The translations under genes were made by a program, and so were the position numbers. Positions 34,580-46,190 of a stretch of DNA of 64,000 nucleotides are shown here, piece after piece. The notes under the pieces are model-generated. The model was not told where the DNA came from and ran no database searches. It saw only the letters and a program-made list of their open reading frames with translations. Origin of the DNA: Apostichopus parvimensis (lineage: Eukaryota; Echinodermata; Holothuroidea; Aspidochirotida; Stichopodidae); contig KN886798.1 in assembly GCA_000934455.1 (NCBI GenBank), positions 37,460-101,459 of the forward strand, given 5' to 3'. Numbering within the stretch: the first letter of the stretch is position 1; each line of letters begins with the position of its first letter.

Positions 34580-35195
34580 ACCCTCAACCAACGAGTTTAA
34601 GAAATCTGGAGGAACTATCACACAGTAAATATGCGCGTACGCGCGTACCATGCATGGAGGGTCATGTGATGTGTTCCAGGGTGGTACTAATATATTACTC
34701 TCCCCATTACGCATGATGATTTCACCCAACTAGTACGTAAATGTGTATGCGTGCTTAGAGCAGCAGACGACACCCGTTACCTAGCAATAACCGTGCCTGT
34801 AGCCAACGTGATAGCTATATTCCCGTCGAGCAGCATTAGGCTCTGTTCCATGGAGAATTCCGTGGTAGCACTGAACTAAACATTTCCCCACAGCACCAAA
34901 CGCTCACCCTTGACAACCGTGGAACTACTGATTTGGTTCACATGTTTAACGTTAGAATATTAGCACTATTTCGTAGGCCTGAAGTACCAGTACCTTCCTA
35001 CGCCGTTAGTTCCCATTTCCGATCCGTCTTGGTGCAAATCTTTCACGAAGTCACTAACACTATTCTCAAAATACTACAGAGAAATATCAGTTTGGTACCA
35101 CCCTGGAACACATCACATGACCCTCCGTGCATGGTACGCGCGCGCCCAATTGACATGAATCCTCCAGATTTCTTAAACTCGTTGCCCTCAACCCC
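34580..35195. repeat. Inverted repeat with ~105-bp arms and ~400-bp loop
   Basis: The left arm (about 34580-34691) contains CGAGTTTAAGAAATCTGGAG and CATGGAGGGTCATGTGATGT. The right arm (about 35091-35195) is its inverse, with ACATCACATGACCCTCC and CTCCAGATTTCTTAAACTCG. The left arm also carries a short GCGCGTACGCGCGTAC run. The loop has no gene. It could be a foldback element or two opposite insertions of one repeat. Confidence 0.8.
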
Positions 35196-35290
35196 ATTGA
35201 ACCAGAAGTGTTGCATTCTTAACGTGCGAGGACGGGTTGCATGCCATGCTAAACTATTGTTATAAACATCTTTCACTTCTAGACCCCGCC

Positions 35291-35828
35291 CCTCTAAAAC
35301 TGTTCTATAAGAGGAAGAAATCAATGTAACCAGATTTGGTAGAGCCTGATATGAATGGTGATTTATGCAAAGCATGCAAACACGTCAAAGTTACCCACAA
35401 TCTCACACACAAGAACACACACATGCATTATCATTTTCTCACGGTAAAGAGCGAGATGATTTGTTCTTTAAGTTACATTTTGCAAATAATGTACTTAATA
35501 AACCCGGTTTTGCGCTTTAAATCAAATCAAGTTGACAAAACTCAGTCATTGACATTATAACGAATTTTGTAATTTTGCTCATGCACGAAGTAAGCATAGC
35601 GACCATATTTTGAAGAATGTTTAGTCATTAATTCGTAGTTGCTCAGTTTGTCCAACTGTTCAATTTATTTGGGTGAAAATTGTTGGATTAACCTCTAAAA
35701 CTGTTCTGTAAGGGGAAGAAATCAATGTTACCAGATTTGGTAGAGCCTGATTTGAATGGTGATATGCGCAAAGCATGCAAACACGTCAAAGTTACCCCAA
35801 ATCTCACACACAAAAACACACACATCAT
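35291..35828 (+). repeat. Direct repeat, two ~135-bp copies 401 bp apart
   Basis: Copies at 35291-35426 and 35692-35828 share CCTCTAAAACTGTTCT, CCAGATTTGGTAGAGCCTGA, GCAAAGCATGCAAACACGTC and an ACACACA tail, with about 10% difference. They may be the outer parts of one element, or a segmental duplication. Confidence 0.8.
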
Positions 35829-36149
35829 ACACAAAATTAGAAAAGCAAACTTTTTCTGTTACATTTCCAGCATGAATTTAAAAACAGCTGTGTTGTATCA
35901 TATAACGGCATGAAAGATAAAATAATATACGAGTCCCTCCGCCCCCCATTTATTTTACCTGACGACGAAGTGTAGAAATAGTGATAAAGTGGCCATATTT
36001 TCAAACTGAGGCTAAAAGCCGAAAGAACAATCGATTTCGAGGAAACTTGTAGAACAAATAGTTTCTTGGAAAACTTCCCCACCTTCAAAACGGCTGTGAT
36101 AACGTTACAGGATACACAGGAGAACGGAATGTCAAACCAGTGAGTTATC

Positions 36150-37290
36150 AGAAAGTCAAAATCGTGGTTGGATTCAAAATTTTTATGTGCGGCATTACGC
36201 GGAAAGGTTGTCTACTTCGATAAGAATTTTACAAACAATGATGTAGTTTCGAATTGTAAGATTTTTCTTTATGCTGATGATACTGCCATCATGTATAGTT
36301 CAAAAAACGAATTAGATATTGAAATGATCATAAATGTGGACATGGAAGATGTTTCTGATTGGACGAACACTAATAAGCTGACACTCAATGTTTCTAAAAC
36401 TAAGGTTATAACATTTGGCTCTTCTCAAATTATACAAAATGTTAATCCCCTCAATGTTAAGCTTGATAATGATATTCTTGAAAATGTGTATGTATTCAAA
36501 TACCTTTGAATGTGGTTCGACCCGTTTTTTAAGTGGGAAAACAAATTGACAAAATTACTGCAAAAATATCACAGAAACTGGGTATTCTAGAAAGATTTAG
36601 TTGGTGTGTTGACCAGCATACACGTGGTACTCTGCACAACGCTATAATTGTACCCCATATTGATTATTGTTCTGCCGTTTGGACTACGGTGACGAACAAA
36701 TTGGTTGAACGGGGATCAAATTCTTCAATATCGTGCAGCTAGATTAGTCCCGGGTAGACATGTGGGCTTCGGGATGTGCATGTTACAGATATTTTTGCTG
36801 AATTGAAGTGGCTGAATGACCGTCAACGTGCATTATATTCAGGAATATTCTAATGTATAGATGTGTCCACGGCCTGGCTCCAGATTACCTTGCTGATAAT
36901 ACAATACTACTGAGAGATAGCCATTCGTACAGAACTAGATCTAGCTGCGCTAATAATGTTTTACTTGCTCCTGTTAGATCTGGGGATGGTAAAAGGTCCT
37001 TTAAATTTTCTGGAGGCAGGTCGTGAAACAGTCTTCCCCCAACTTTGAAATGCTTGCCAAATGTTTATATTTTTAAACGCAATATGAAAACTTATATATT
37101 TAGTTTAGATGTCTGATATTTGTTTGTCTATATTTTTGCCGTCCTTTTTGTGCTTTTGGATGTTTATCGTTTTTCTACTGCTTAATATTGTATATGTATT
37201 TTGTATTGAGGGCTCCTCTGGACAGCAGTGCTTCTGCACTGAGCAGGACTACCCTCATTAAAGATGACAATAATAAAAAATAAATAAAAA
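36150..37290 (+). mobile_element. 5'-truncated LINE with intact YADD box
   Basis: Frames on the plus strand encode the second half of a LINE RT: KIFLYADDTAIMYSS (catalytic YADD), LNVSKTKVITFG, VPHIDYCSAVW, then MYRCVHGLAPDYLADN, YRTRSSC and NSLPPTLK with MKTYIFSL. This is the usual C-terminal order of CR1/L2-like elements. There are several frame breaks. The copy ends in CATTAAAGATGACAATAATA followed by an A-rich tail near 37290, a typical LINE 3' terminus. Confidence 0.85.
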
Positions 37291-37341
37291 TTAACCAGAA
37301 TTCGCACTCGGTCACCTATTGACAATTATAAATTCTGTACA

Positions 37342-37579
37342 GGAGGTGTTCATCACACTCATTGTAAATCACGTATGTCCATGCTGCTCTGAAAAGATTG
37401 ATAACGAGCAACAAAGAAAAAGGAAATGTGTAGCTCAACAGTCGATTGATGCCAATAACGTTAAATGTGAAGTTTCGAATATCAACTTCTACCTGTTACA
37501 GACCCTGCCAGTGCTCCCAGTAGACTCTACATGGGGTAGTAACCCATCGACTAGTGCCTGTAAGCAGGGACGTCGCTAG
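37342..37579 (+). other. Possible terminal exon of an unrecognised gene, interrupted by a MITE
   Basis: After an acceptor-like TTCTGTACAG, an open frame of 70-odd codons begins EVFITLIVNHVCPCCSEK and includes KCVAQQSIDANNVKCEV and TWGSNPSTSACK. Composition and six cysteines look protein-like, and the family is not recognised. A 262-bp hAT MITE starts at 37565, three bases after the TGT codon and right after its AAG codon. Without the insert, the frame would read ACK-T and stop. Its upstream neighbour is a LINE tail, so it could be a remnant. Confidence 0.3.
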
Positions 37580-37826
37580 AGGGGGGTAAAACTGACGATA
37601 GTTGGAAAATTTGAGTGCGACAGTCGGAAATTATTTTTTCCGACTGTTCGGAACAAAAGTGCAGTCGCGAAAGATAGGGTGTCTGGCTGACACGGACCGT
37701 ATCGTTGACGAGTAGTGCGGGGGGGGGGGGTACAAGGCAGCAGTAGGAATTTTCTGGCTCCAAAACCCATCCAGTTGGAATTTCAGCCACTACACCCCCA
37801 ATCATCAGGCCTTAGCTACGTCCCTG
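37565..37826. mobile_element. hAT-type MITE of a second family
   Basis: 262 bp bounded by CAGGGACGTCGCTAGAG and its near inverse CTTAGCTACGTCCCTG. It is flanked by perfect 8-bp duplications CCTGTAAG (37557-37564 and 37827-37834). The CAGGGRCGTAGCTA ends are a classic hAT terminus. A C/G homopolymer occurs inside. It has no transposase. It differs in sequence from the CATAGGCGTAGG family. Confidence 0.9.
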
Positions 37827-38589
37827 CCTGTAAGACATAAACAACTATAGCAGCAAATTATATGATCGCGAGTACATTTGTTTATTATAGTTAACCTTTC
37901 CGACCTTTTTTAACCTCAATTTAAAAGGACATCTCCCTTCTTCGCGTGCACCTTGTAAATGGGTTTATTAAAATCATTCATGATGCTCTTCTATAAGTTT
38001 TTGTTCTCATCAAAGAACAGTTCTTTTTCAAATAATGCATACAATCCAACTTTGATTAAAACGATTAGTTAGTTCTCACCGCCAATAATGAAGAAACTAA
38101 ATGGTATATTTAAAATACAAAAGAAGCTTTATGAAAGACAATATTTCCCCTTCGATTTTAGTTATCGTGAACAAGTATTACTATCGAGCGACTAAGGCAT
38201 ATAGCTAATATAATACTAATAGAATGGTTCGTAATACCTCTTTGTTGCAGTTGCCAATGAATACATGATTCATTGAGCTGAAAAAACGCACTTTATTAAT
38301 TCTATTGATCGCAACCAGTGACGAAACCATCATTTTTCAGTGAAGGCCTGGAGGGAGGGGGGGGGGGGGTCTGGGAGCCAAAGAGTTCAAATGGGGGAGC
38401 TTCGCGCACGAAGTTTCGGTCATGGTATGTACCTTTGCAAATATGACCCATTCCCAAAGTTTCTTTCTGAGTTCCATCCGCTTACTTGTTGAAGGGATAG
38501 TCCAACTAAAAATATGAACTTGGCATTTTGTAGAGAAAGTCACTATATTCCCAGCTGATAACCCTGAGTGCTTTGTTCTCATGCCATCA

Positions 38590-38661
38590 GCGTCCATAGC
38601 CTAGTGGTTAGGGTGTCCGCATATAAAGCGGGAGGCCCGGGTTCGAATCCCGGTGGAGGCT
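38590..38661 (+). tRNA. tRNA-like sequence (possible tRNA or SINE head, anticodon AUA)
   Basis: A cloverleaf can be drawn. The acceptor stem is GCGTCCA/TGGAGGC (6 of 7 pairs) and the D-arm is CCTAGTGGTTAGG. The anticodon stem is TCCGC/GCGGG around the loop ATATAAA, and the T-arm is a perfect CCGGGTTCGAATCCCGG. Both polymerase III boxes are strong and a T6 run follows (38667-38672), a good terminator. The anticodon by position would be AUA, unusual for any animal tRNA. It is therefore likely a tRNA pseudogene or SINE head rather than a working tRNA. Confidence 0.5.
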
Positions 38662-38679
38662 GGAAGTTTTTTCACTGTT

Positions 38680-40080
38680 GTGGATTTTCCAACTCATTGC
38701 AATTCAAAATGTATTTATATTAATTTTCCTTGGTCGTTTATTTCCATTTTTTTAAACAAAGTTTGTTAAAAGCATCTCTTTCGAGATCCGGCGTTAGGAT
38801 TCACAAATGATTTGATGAGATTTGGTGAGCATCATGATTGATCTCTAGAGTAAGGTAAAAATATGTCAGCAAAACAGAAATAGCTTTGTTCGATGCATTC
38901 CACACAACATTGAGTTTTCAACATTTACTTTACGATATGAATTCTTGTAAAAGTGGTACGTACTTTGTATTCCCTTTAATTAAAGAAAACTTATACATGG
39001 GCTATGAGATGTACATTAATTAAAATCCATTGGGTTAAAGATAATTAAACGATGATTCTTTCCAGACACAAAATATATTCCTAATCGACAGTGGTATAGT
39101 TCTAGAACTTGCAACTCGAAATATGTACCTTTTATTATGAGACTAGTTACTAGGTACAGCAAATTGTGTATGACAGTATAGGTTATAAAATGCGACAATA
39201 ATATTACATTGTTGTGTAAAAAGCGTCAAGTTTAGATATCCCCATAGAGGTATACCAAATATTACTAATTTAATGCAGCAATCTGAGCAAAACGAGATCT
39301 CTAAAAATGTTGGCAATTACCTATGTTTATAAAATGTGAGTTATTTTCATGAATACGGTTTGGTTGGTTTACAAATTCAATTCATTTCTTTAGAGATATT
39401 TTGATGAAAACAAAATTGAAAACGTAACTTGGACGTTAAAGAAGTTAATTTGTGTTTACTACAATTCCTACATGAAAGGGTAATCATATCGTCATAATTT
39501 AACCAATTAACTGAAAGTTGCTCCTAGCAAGAACCCACAATATACCCCACCGTCAAGAAAGACGAAGGCATAAAAAATGGAAATAGCACAAGCTTTGGCT
39601 TAAATAAATGAAACTTCTGAAAAATATAGGGAAATCTTAAGACATATATATATATATACTCGTTGCACTATTTTAGGAACACGTATTATCCTTTGACATA
39701 TTGACCTTTCCAACATTGATTTGAAGTTCTTCCAAACCTTTCCTTTTATAACCACTATAAGGACAAATTTTTATCTACATTGTTTTGGTATAGTGATATT
39801 TGTTTAAAAAAGAATGAATTTGAAAGTGCAAAGCAAAACTTGGCTGCTCATTAAAAAAAAACAACTTGTCATTAAACTTCCAAGTGAGTTCTCTTTAAAG
39901 ATTTGAATCTATCTGTTTTATCATTATTATGATATATCTGCAGTAAGGTAAGTCATGAACCAGTCACTCTATTGAAAGTCATTTTATTGCTTACATATGA
40001 TAATATACTGCAACTCTACGCACTTCTATCAAATAACGAAATATAAACCTATGTGACAAAGCTGGTATTCCGTTAAATAA
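38680..40080. other. Intergenic, nothing recognised
   Basis: Strongly AT-rich. It has a (TA)n run near 39645-39657 and no exon or known repeat that I can support. Confidence 0.5.
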
Positions 40081-40081
40081 A

Positions 40082-40210
40082 TGACGTCGTCAATGTCGCT
40101 GTACGATTCGTGCTCTTAATATTGATACTTATTCATTTCGTCCAATCAGCTTTAAATTAATACATATACATATATGTTGAGACTAGATTACGTAGTTTAT
40201 ATATAAAGAC
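40082..40210 (+). promoter_or_regulatory. Core promoter of the BH3 gene (CRE-like, CCAAT, TATA)
   Basis: TGACGTCG (CRE-like) lies at about 40082-40089, CCAATCAG at 40142-40149, and TTTATATATAAAG at about 40197-40208. The spacing (TATA about 85 bp before the ATG, CCAAT about 55 bp before TATA) suits a TATA-driven start near 40230-40240. Confidence 0.6.
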
Positions 40211-40287
40211 ATCAAATGATTCAACTCGGTCAATCAAAGCTTAACGGAGAACATCAATGACAAGTAGAACGGTCAACTAAGAACATA

Positions 40288-43200
40288 ATGAAGAGAAAGA
40301 AATTGTTTCAGCTTTTCCGGTTGGCCCTAATCATCATGGATATGACGGAAGCCGGAAGTAAGTATCATTTTTGTTCGATTTACCATTAACAAAATAACAA
40401 TATTTCTAGTCTTTTAAAGTCTCCCGTGGAGTAGTCAGTTTGTCTGGGTCGAGGGGTTTAGGCATACATATACTGCATCCTGTCCTCTTAAAAATTGTGT
40501 TACTGTTCTATGCAGACTACTACTTCTTCTATATCGCATCCATCTTAGACAAGATTTTCTAATGGCCTATTTTAAGCAACCGGCTTGTGAAATAAGAGCA
40601 ACGAGAGCAAGGCAATTTTCACCAAATTCCACAAATGTCGAAGTAGTGCAACTGTAGTCTTCACAGATCAGTTGGTTGTTGTTACAAGAACACTTTTGTG
40701 AGCAGTTATGATTGATGTATGTTTCTCCAGTCTAGAATTGAATTGATGAAAATATGAACATGGCATTTATAACTCAATGGATTTTTCTTATATTTTTTTT
40801 CGTTATCGCAACGTCAGGTAGCGTTAAGTGCCATTACTACTTCGCATGCATAGTCACGTGACATTGAAATTAAAGTTATGTTGATACTCACTGGTAAAAC
40901 TAAGTTGGTCTCTGTTACAAAACACCCGCATTGATACAGTTAGTCCCTTCCATTAAGAAACCATCTGGACAGATGCAACCTTCACCACCCAAACATTCAC
41001 TATTACAACATGATGTTCCGTTGGGATCTTCACATGTTGCTTGGCAACTGTAGTTGCCATATATCATGTTCGGAGGACACGTATAATTCAATGAGCCTTG
41101 ACAGAACAATAGTAATATTATTTTAGCTTTTGTTTGTGGATTTTACAACTAAGTAACTTCAAGGTAGATCCAAAAGAGATAAACTTGAAAATTAGGTAAA
41201 CCAAGTTTTGTTTTAGACTACTGTACAAATCAACTTGAAATTGCTGGAAAATGCTTCTAAAACAGCCAGTCCTAACCCAGCATGATGAATGATTGGCAGT
41301 CAAGTGAATGGATCCACAATTTGGCTCTTTTCTAATAAAATCCTCATATCTAATGTTACTTTGGCTTATAGATAAAGAATAACATGCAAAGATACAAGGC
41401 AAAATCTCTCACCACCCTGGAAGTTATTGTTACTTCAATGTATCCAGCAACAAGTTAACAAAAGTTAACCAAATAGAAAAGCATGCTCTCTCTTGTGTGA
41501 GCTTTGTGTTGATCTGTTACCTTTTAGTTTCTTCATACAGTACAGTGGTGTGCTTCTTTTGACATATATACAATGTTTTCTTGGTTTCCTTTCTCCTTAG
41601 ACCCTGAGAGACAGAGAGAATTCGAAGACGTCGCTACCCGATTGGCAACAATCGGTGATGACTTTCAGGCAAATTGGCAGGTGAGAGATTTGTACGGAGA
41701 TGTTGTGCGCATTATTTACGAATGTTAATAAACAAATCAAACAACGGCACAGTTACTGGGAATCTTCATCAAATTTGGAAAGAGCAAGACAGTTTTGGCT
41801 TAAGTATCAAAACCAGTTGACCTCAGGGATACATGTGTTCTGTGCTTAAATTATCTACTGAGCTGTTGTATGTACTGTAGCAATTAGTTGGTGGATCCTA
41901 AGGTAAATTTTTGCTTGTAGAGGGTGACATTAAAAAACCACAGTACCTTAAAAACCATATAACTAGTAATCACACCCTTGCTTTAATGAATATAACTAAG
42001 CAATTCCAGGAGAATACTTAGAGATTTTACACAGACCTTCTCTATTCTTAATTTCGTTTACCCACTCATCTCTCCATTGCTACTGTATATAGCCCTATAG
42101 GATGAAAGACGATCAAAACAGCACCGAAACAATCTAACATTCAAAAGGTAGAGCAAAAAGTAAAAAGAAATTTCAAGTCTTCTCCATATACAATGCAAGT
42201 TTTTACTGAACATTTCTGTATGAAAAGTTAACGCTTAGGTGGCATGCTGTTTGGTCATAGGCATCCAGGTAACTCAGGCTATACACTGTATGCAATGTAG
42301 TCAATAAGAGTGGCTGAACTAACAAGTCTAACCCACGGACCATCAGGGCAATTCCTCAGATGCAACACAAAAACGGTAAATTTGAAGGAAAATACCAGAA
42401 AGCATTTTGCAGTTGATATTTCAACAAACCATACTAAAACTTATGGAGTTTGTATTCGACTCATTAAATGAGGAGGCGAAAGGAATCTATGCGATGGTGA
42501 TGGCATGTATGTGTGTGTGTGTGTATATGTGACACTTGTTTGTAAACACGGAAACTCAAAAGTTTCATGGTGGATTGACTTCATACCTGGTTTGTGGATT
42601 CATCTTATTGAGTCCAAGTTCAGTGAGGTCAAAGGTTATTTGAGTTCAACATAAGTCGAAGTCTGAAAACCTTCTGTACATGATAGTTCCAAAAGTAGAT
42701 CTCTGTTGAACTTCATACTTAGTGTGTAGATCCAGCTTGTTGAGTGCAAGAAACCTATCGAAATTGGTAGAGGTGAAAGGTCACATGAGGCCAGCAAGTG
42801 TCAAAGTATGTAATCCATGTAAACATGCTAACTCCAAATTAAAGCTACAATTAATCTGTGAGATGCTATCAGTTTTGTTTTGGTGAACATAGTTTGGTCA
42901 ATTTCTGTTCAGTTTAGTTTTGAGAAGGGCTCAATACACATTAGGTCTTCAACAATACCTACATTCATCCAGGAAATGAAATCTGCTTCAAAGAATTGCT
43001 ACACCTGTGTTGGGTGATTGAAGCCCACTCAAGTGTTCACCCTCTGAGCTTCAAGGGGTCAAAATAGGCCTTATTCTATCTGATTTCAACTAGATTAACG
43101 TAATTTCTTTTTCAAAGTATTTCACATAGGAAGACTTCTTGGTGGATTTTGAAATCAAAATTCTATATTGTAAAATCCCTACGAGTGAATTATAATTGAT

Positions 43201-43859
43201 TGTTGCACACAAAGGAGTGATACAAATAAGAGCTAGAAATCTCTGATCTTTTCTGGTTCTCACTCCAATTCTTGGATAAATTTAACTCACTTACTCCACA
43301 TTAGTCAGATTGGTACTGTATGTGGAATTGTGTGCAAATTATATGGCAAGGAATTACAAAGGCAACTCGCTCTCCGATTCGACCAAACCTACTACTTCTA
43401 TCGTTCTGTTTAGAAATCGAAGTCTTCGTCTGCATCTGCCCGGAATGGCCCATTAATCCAGGTTTCAAAGGGACATTTCAGCTACTATACACCTTGCTGA
43501 ATATAACTTTCAGTTAACACTGAAAACCCACTTAGATTATCTCGTTTCTTTATTTTCTGAAGGGGAATCAGAACACCTTCGAGCAGGAATTGCTCTCCTG
43601 TGCCACCTCCATCACATCCAAAGCAATCTACCAGTCATTTGAAACCACAATGGACACTTTTCTGAACAGCCAACAGCAGATTCTGCCGGATCCCATTGAC
43701 CCGTACAAAGCAGCTTTGGTGGTGTTGTGTACGCAGAAGGCCATCAGCCTGGCCAACAGATCAGTTCAAGCAGCTAGCAGTGAGGCAGATGAATTAATCA
43801 ACCTTGCTGTGAGATTTGTCTCCAATCACTTCCCAACCTGGTTGGGAGGCTCAATTTGA
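40288..43859 (+). CDS. BH3-domain protein with BID-like layout, three exons
   Basis: Exons 40288-40357, 41601-41680 and 43563-43859 join with phases 1 and 0 into 447 nt, 148 residues, TGA at 43857. Exon 2 encodes VATRLATIGDDF (residues 34-45), a full BH3 consensus: four hydrophobic positions, the invariant Leu38 and the Gly-Asp pair 42-43. It is close to the BH3 of BIK, BAK and BID. No BH1 NWGR motif is present. After BH3 come helical segments. The stretch KAALVVLCTQKAISLAN...LINLAVRFVSNHFPTWLGG resembles the last helices of BID (AL..AK.VA, FI...L). This suggests a pro-apoptotic BID-like protein, or a BIK-like BH3-only protein, acting at mitochondria. The N-terminus is basic then hydrophobic (KRKKLFQLFRLALIIM). 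The start ATG has A at -3. The BID assignment is inference; BH3 is what I see. Confidence 0.7.
40926..41096 (-). CDS. Single TIL (trypsin-inhibitor-like) domain exon, antisense in an intron
   Basis: On the minus strand a 171-bp exon is bounded by TTCTGTCAAG and GTGTTT and has phase 1 at both ends, the classic symmetrical module. It encodes about 57 residues: TCPPNMIYGNYSC, ATCEDPNGTSCC, SECLGGEGCICPDGF and GTNCINAG. Nine cysteines with CPP at the start and GCICPDGF near the end match the TIL fold of serine-protease inhibitors, zonadhesin and von Willebrand-type proteins. No partner exon was found on the minus strand nearby. It may be part of a larger gene or a stray module. It lies in intron 1 of the BH3 gene, opposite strand. 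Confidence 0.55.
42465..43075 (+). repeat. DR1-bearing tandem element E, copy 2
   Basis: It starts near GCGATGGTGATGGCATGTATG with a (GT)n run. It then holds two to three ~140-bp monomers (TTGAACTTCATACTTAGTGTGTAGATC, GAGTGCAAGAA, GGTAGAGGTGAAAGGTCA) and ends after GGTGAACATAGTTTGGTCAA and CACCCTCTGAG. AGGTCAAAGGTTA at about 42627 is a near-perfect DR1. It lies in intron 2 of the BH3 gene. Confidence 0.75.
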
Positions 43860-46190
43860 GCCTTAATCACTTCCAGGGGATGGGAGAGTTTGATTTATTC
43901 ATTAAAGTAATACTGGAAATTAGGTACATATCTCTTTCTTTAACAACAGTTGAATCTGGCAGAAAGGTAAAATATGGGGTGGGGTGAGGGGAAGTTGGGG
44001 GTTGTTCAAATTTGTTGGGTTTATGACATTTTATGGTAATTATATCTTTTCAAATATGCAAACTAAGGTCACCATTTTTTGGGGTGACCAGAGTCAAAAG
44101 GTTAACAACTTTGAGGAGGCATCGATGACAGAATGCTTGTTCAGGTTGTATGGTGTTTGAAAAGGATTGTTATTGTATTTAGAGTACTATGGAAGGCATA
44201 GTATTTTATAATACAGTTTAGTGAAGTGTGGGAAAATCACAACATTAGGTCAATGACAATATAGTAGACGCACTTCCTTACAGTAAGAACAAACTTGAAG
44301 AAAAAAGACAGAAAAGTAGTGTACCGAGAATCATGTTACCATGGGAATAAAGTACATAGGCGGATCCAAATCTGGATTATCTGTTTGTTCAGAGCAGTCA
44401 TGATGATTCGGTTATTGCAACATGGAATACAGGATGCTTGTTTGACGGAGGGAAGGTGGTCCAGCAATTCCAAGGTTGAGTGTTTGGGGGAGTAGGTGGG
44501 GGGGGGGGGGAGGGATTTTGTTTAAGATGGTTCAACTTTTCATTGTATAGTGTGAAAGATTGGTTGAACTGTACAACTACAGCTAATTGCAGATGATGAT
44601 CCAGTGTTAGGGCCGTCTGTCAGTTTGAAAAGCTAAACATGGATGATCCTGCCATCGGAGTTCATGGTAGAGGATCATCCTCATCAGGATCATCTTGTTG
44701 TGTAGTAGGGATGATCATACTAGTTGGTATGGTCTCTGTGGTAGGTTGTGTGAAGCCCACGTTGTTCTGTACTGCTATACAGGTGCATGTTGCCAAGATG
44801 TTAGTCAGGGTTTTATTATTTCCAAAGATCACCTTACTAACACCAATCAAGTGTCTTCTATATTAGTTAGGATTTGTACTTCATTTCAAATCTGTGTTTG
44901 GTGTTGTCAACCTTATGAAGTATGCTATGTATAAAGACGATGACGCATTTCATTTGCTCTACAGTACTTGCTCTGTCTTTGTCTCGTACTAGTCTGAAAT
45001 GAAAGTCTCAGACGTTAATCTACATCGATCATTGTTTTATCTTTTTATCAAGATCATATATTAGGATGCAATTCTTTTGAAAGTTTGTGAAATAATGGTA
45101 CTAAGTTATGATACTCAGTAACACTAACTTGCAGCTGATCTATATCTATATTACAATATTTCTTAATTATGAAAATCAACTCTTTCATTGTTATTTGTAA
45201 GAAATTCTTAAGAGAATCTGTGGTGTCTATGCCAAAGATACAAATTTGAAATGAAAATATTCACATTTTACTTCACTTTTCTTCATTTTTTTGTTAAATT
45301 AAATGATACAAACATTTTGATATTGGTTGTTTGCAAATGTCAATTTTTATGTTGTTATTACAACATCTTTTTGAGTTGTGTTAAGTGAAATTTTAGTTGT
45401 TTTGCTGTTCGAAAGCAAAATCTCATAACGAGGTACTGTAGGTTGTAAACCTGTTGTAATATGGCAAGTTTCATTTCAAAACTTAACTAAAAAGTAATGT
45501 GTTATATTTTCCAAACTGCTAGAAGTTGTATCTTATCCTTCAGTGAAAATTGTCCAGATGAAGAAATATTGAGAAATTGAATGGAAATCATTAATTATTT
45601 GCTCTTTTTAAAGGATATTTAGAGAAAAAAAATGTTTAGGAGGAGGCTCATAAATTGATCAATTGCAAACACAGTTTGAGAAATACTCAGTAGTTGTTTT
45701 GTTTTATCATAGTGCCAACCAAACTCAAAAAAGATATTATAAAGCAGAGATACAATTACTGCCACTGTAGTGTACCATTTGTCATATTCATGTATCTAAG
45801 AGCTTACTATAGCTAATTTTTAAAGGTCTAATAATTAGGTTAAGCCGATAATTAGAGGTTAGAAAATTGACGTTTTGAAAAGTTAGTACATCAAAGCCTC
45901 ATAGGATGATGTAGCTGTTGACACGATTACTTTATTGTTTAATTTCGCTCAGGGCTGTGTAGACCTGCTATTGTACAATATTGTTATATCCCTTACTTGA
46001 GTTTTTGCTCAAATTGTAACACACACAAGTGTGCGGGGTTTTTTTTCGTTTTTTTTTTCTTCTCTGTATATATTTTCGTTCGAGTGTTTTTGTTTACGGT
46101 TTCATTCTTTAAACTTTTTTTCAGTTCTTTTACCCTTCTTTATCTTGAGGGATGGTAATAGAGACAATAAACTTAGAGGCTATACCTTGT
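43860..46190 (+). promoter_or_regulatory. Probable 3' UTR and polyadenylation signal of the BH3 gene
   Basis: The 2.3 kb after the stop is free of obvious repeats and of splice-supported exons. It is rich in A+T with several ATTTA-type runs. It ends at GACAATAAACTTAG near 46163-46176, a clear AATAAA. An earlier ATTAAA lies near 43900. Short open frames (44295-44495, 44639-44934) have no recognised motif. Which signal is used cannot be told from the sequence. Confidence 0.4.

Noticed and set aside
44639-44934. Small open frames downstream of the BH3 gene
   Set aside because: No motif or splice support; they lie in the probable 3' UTR.
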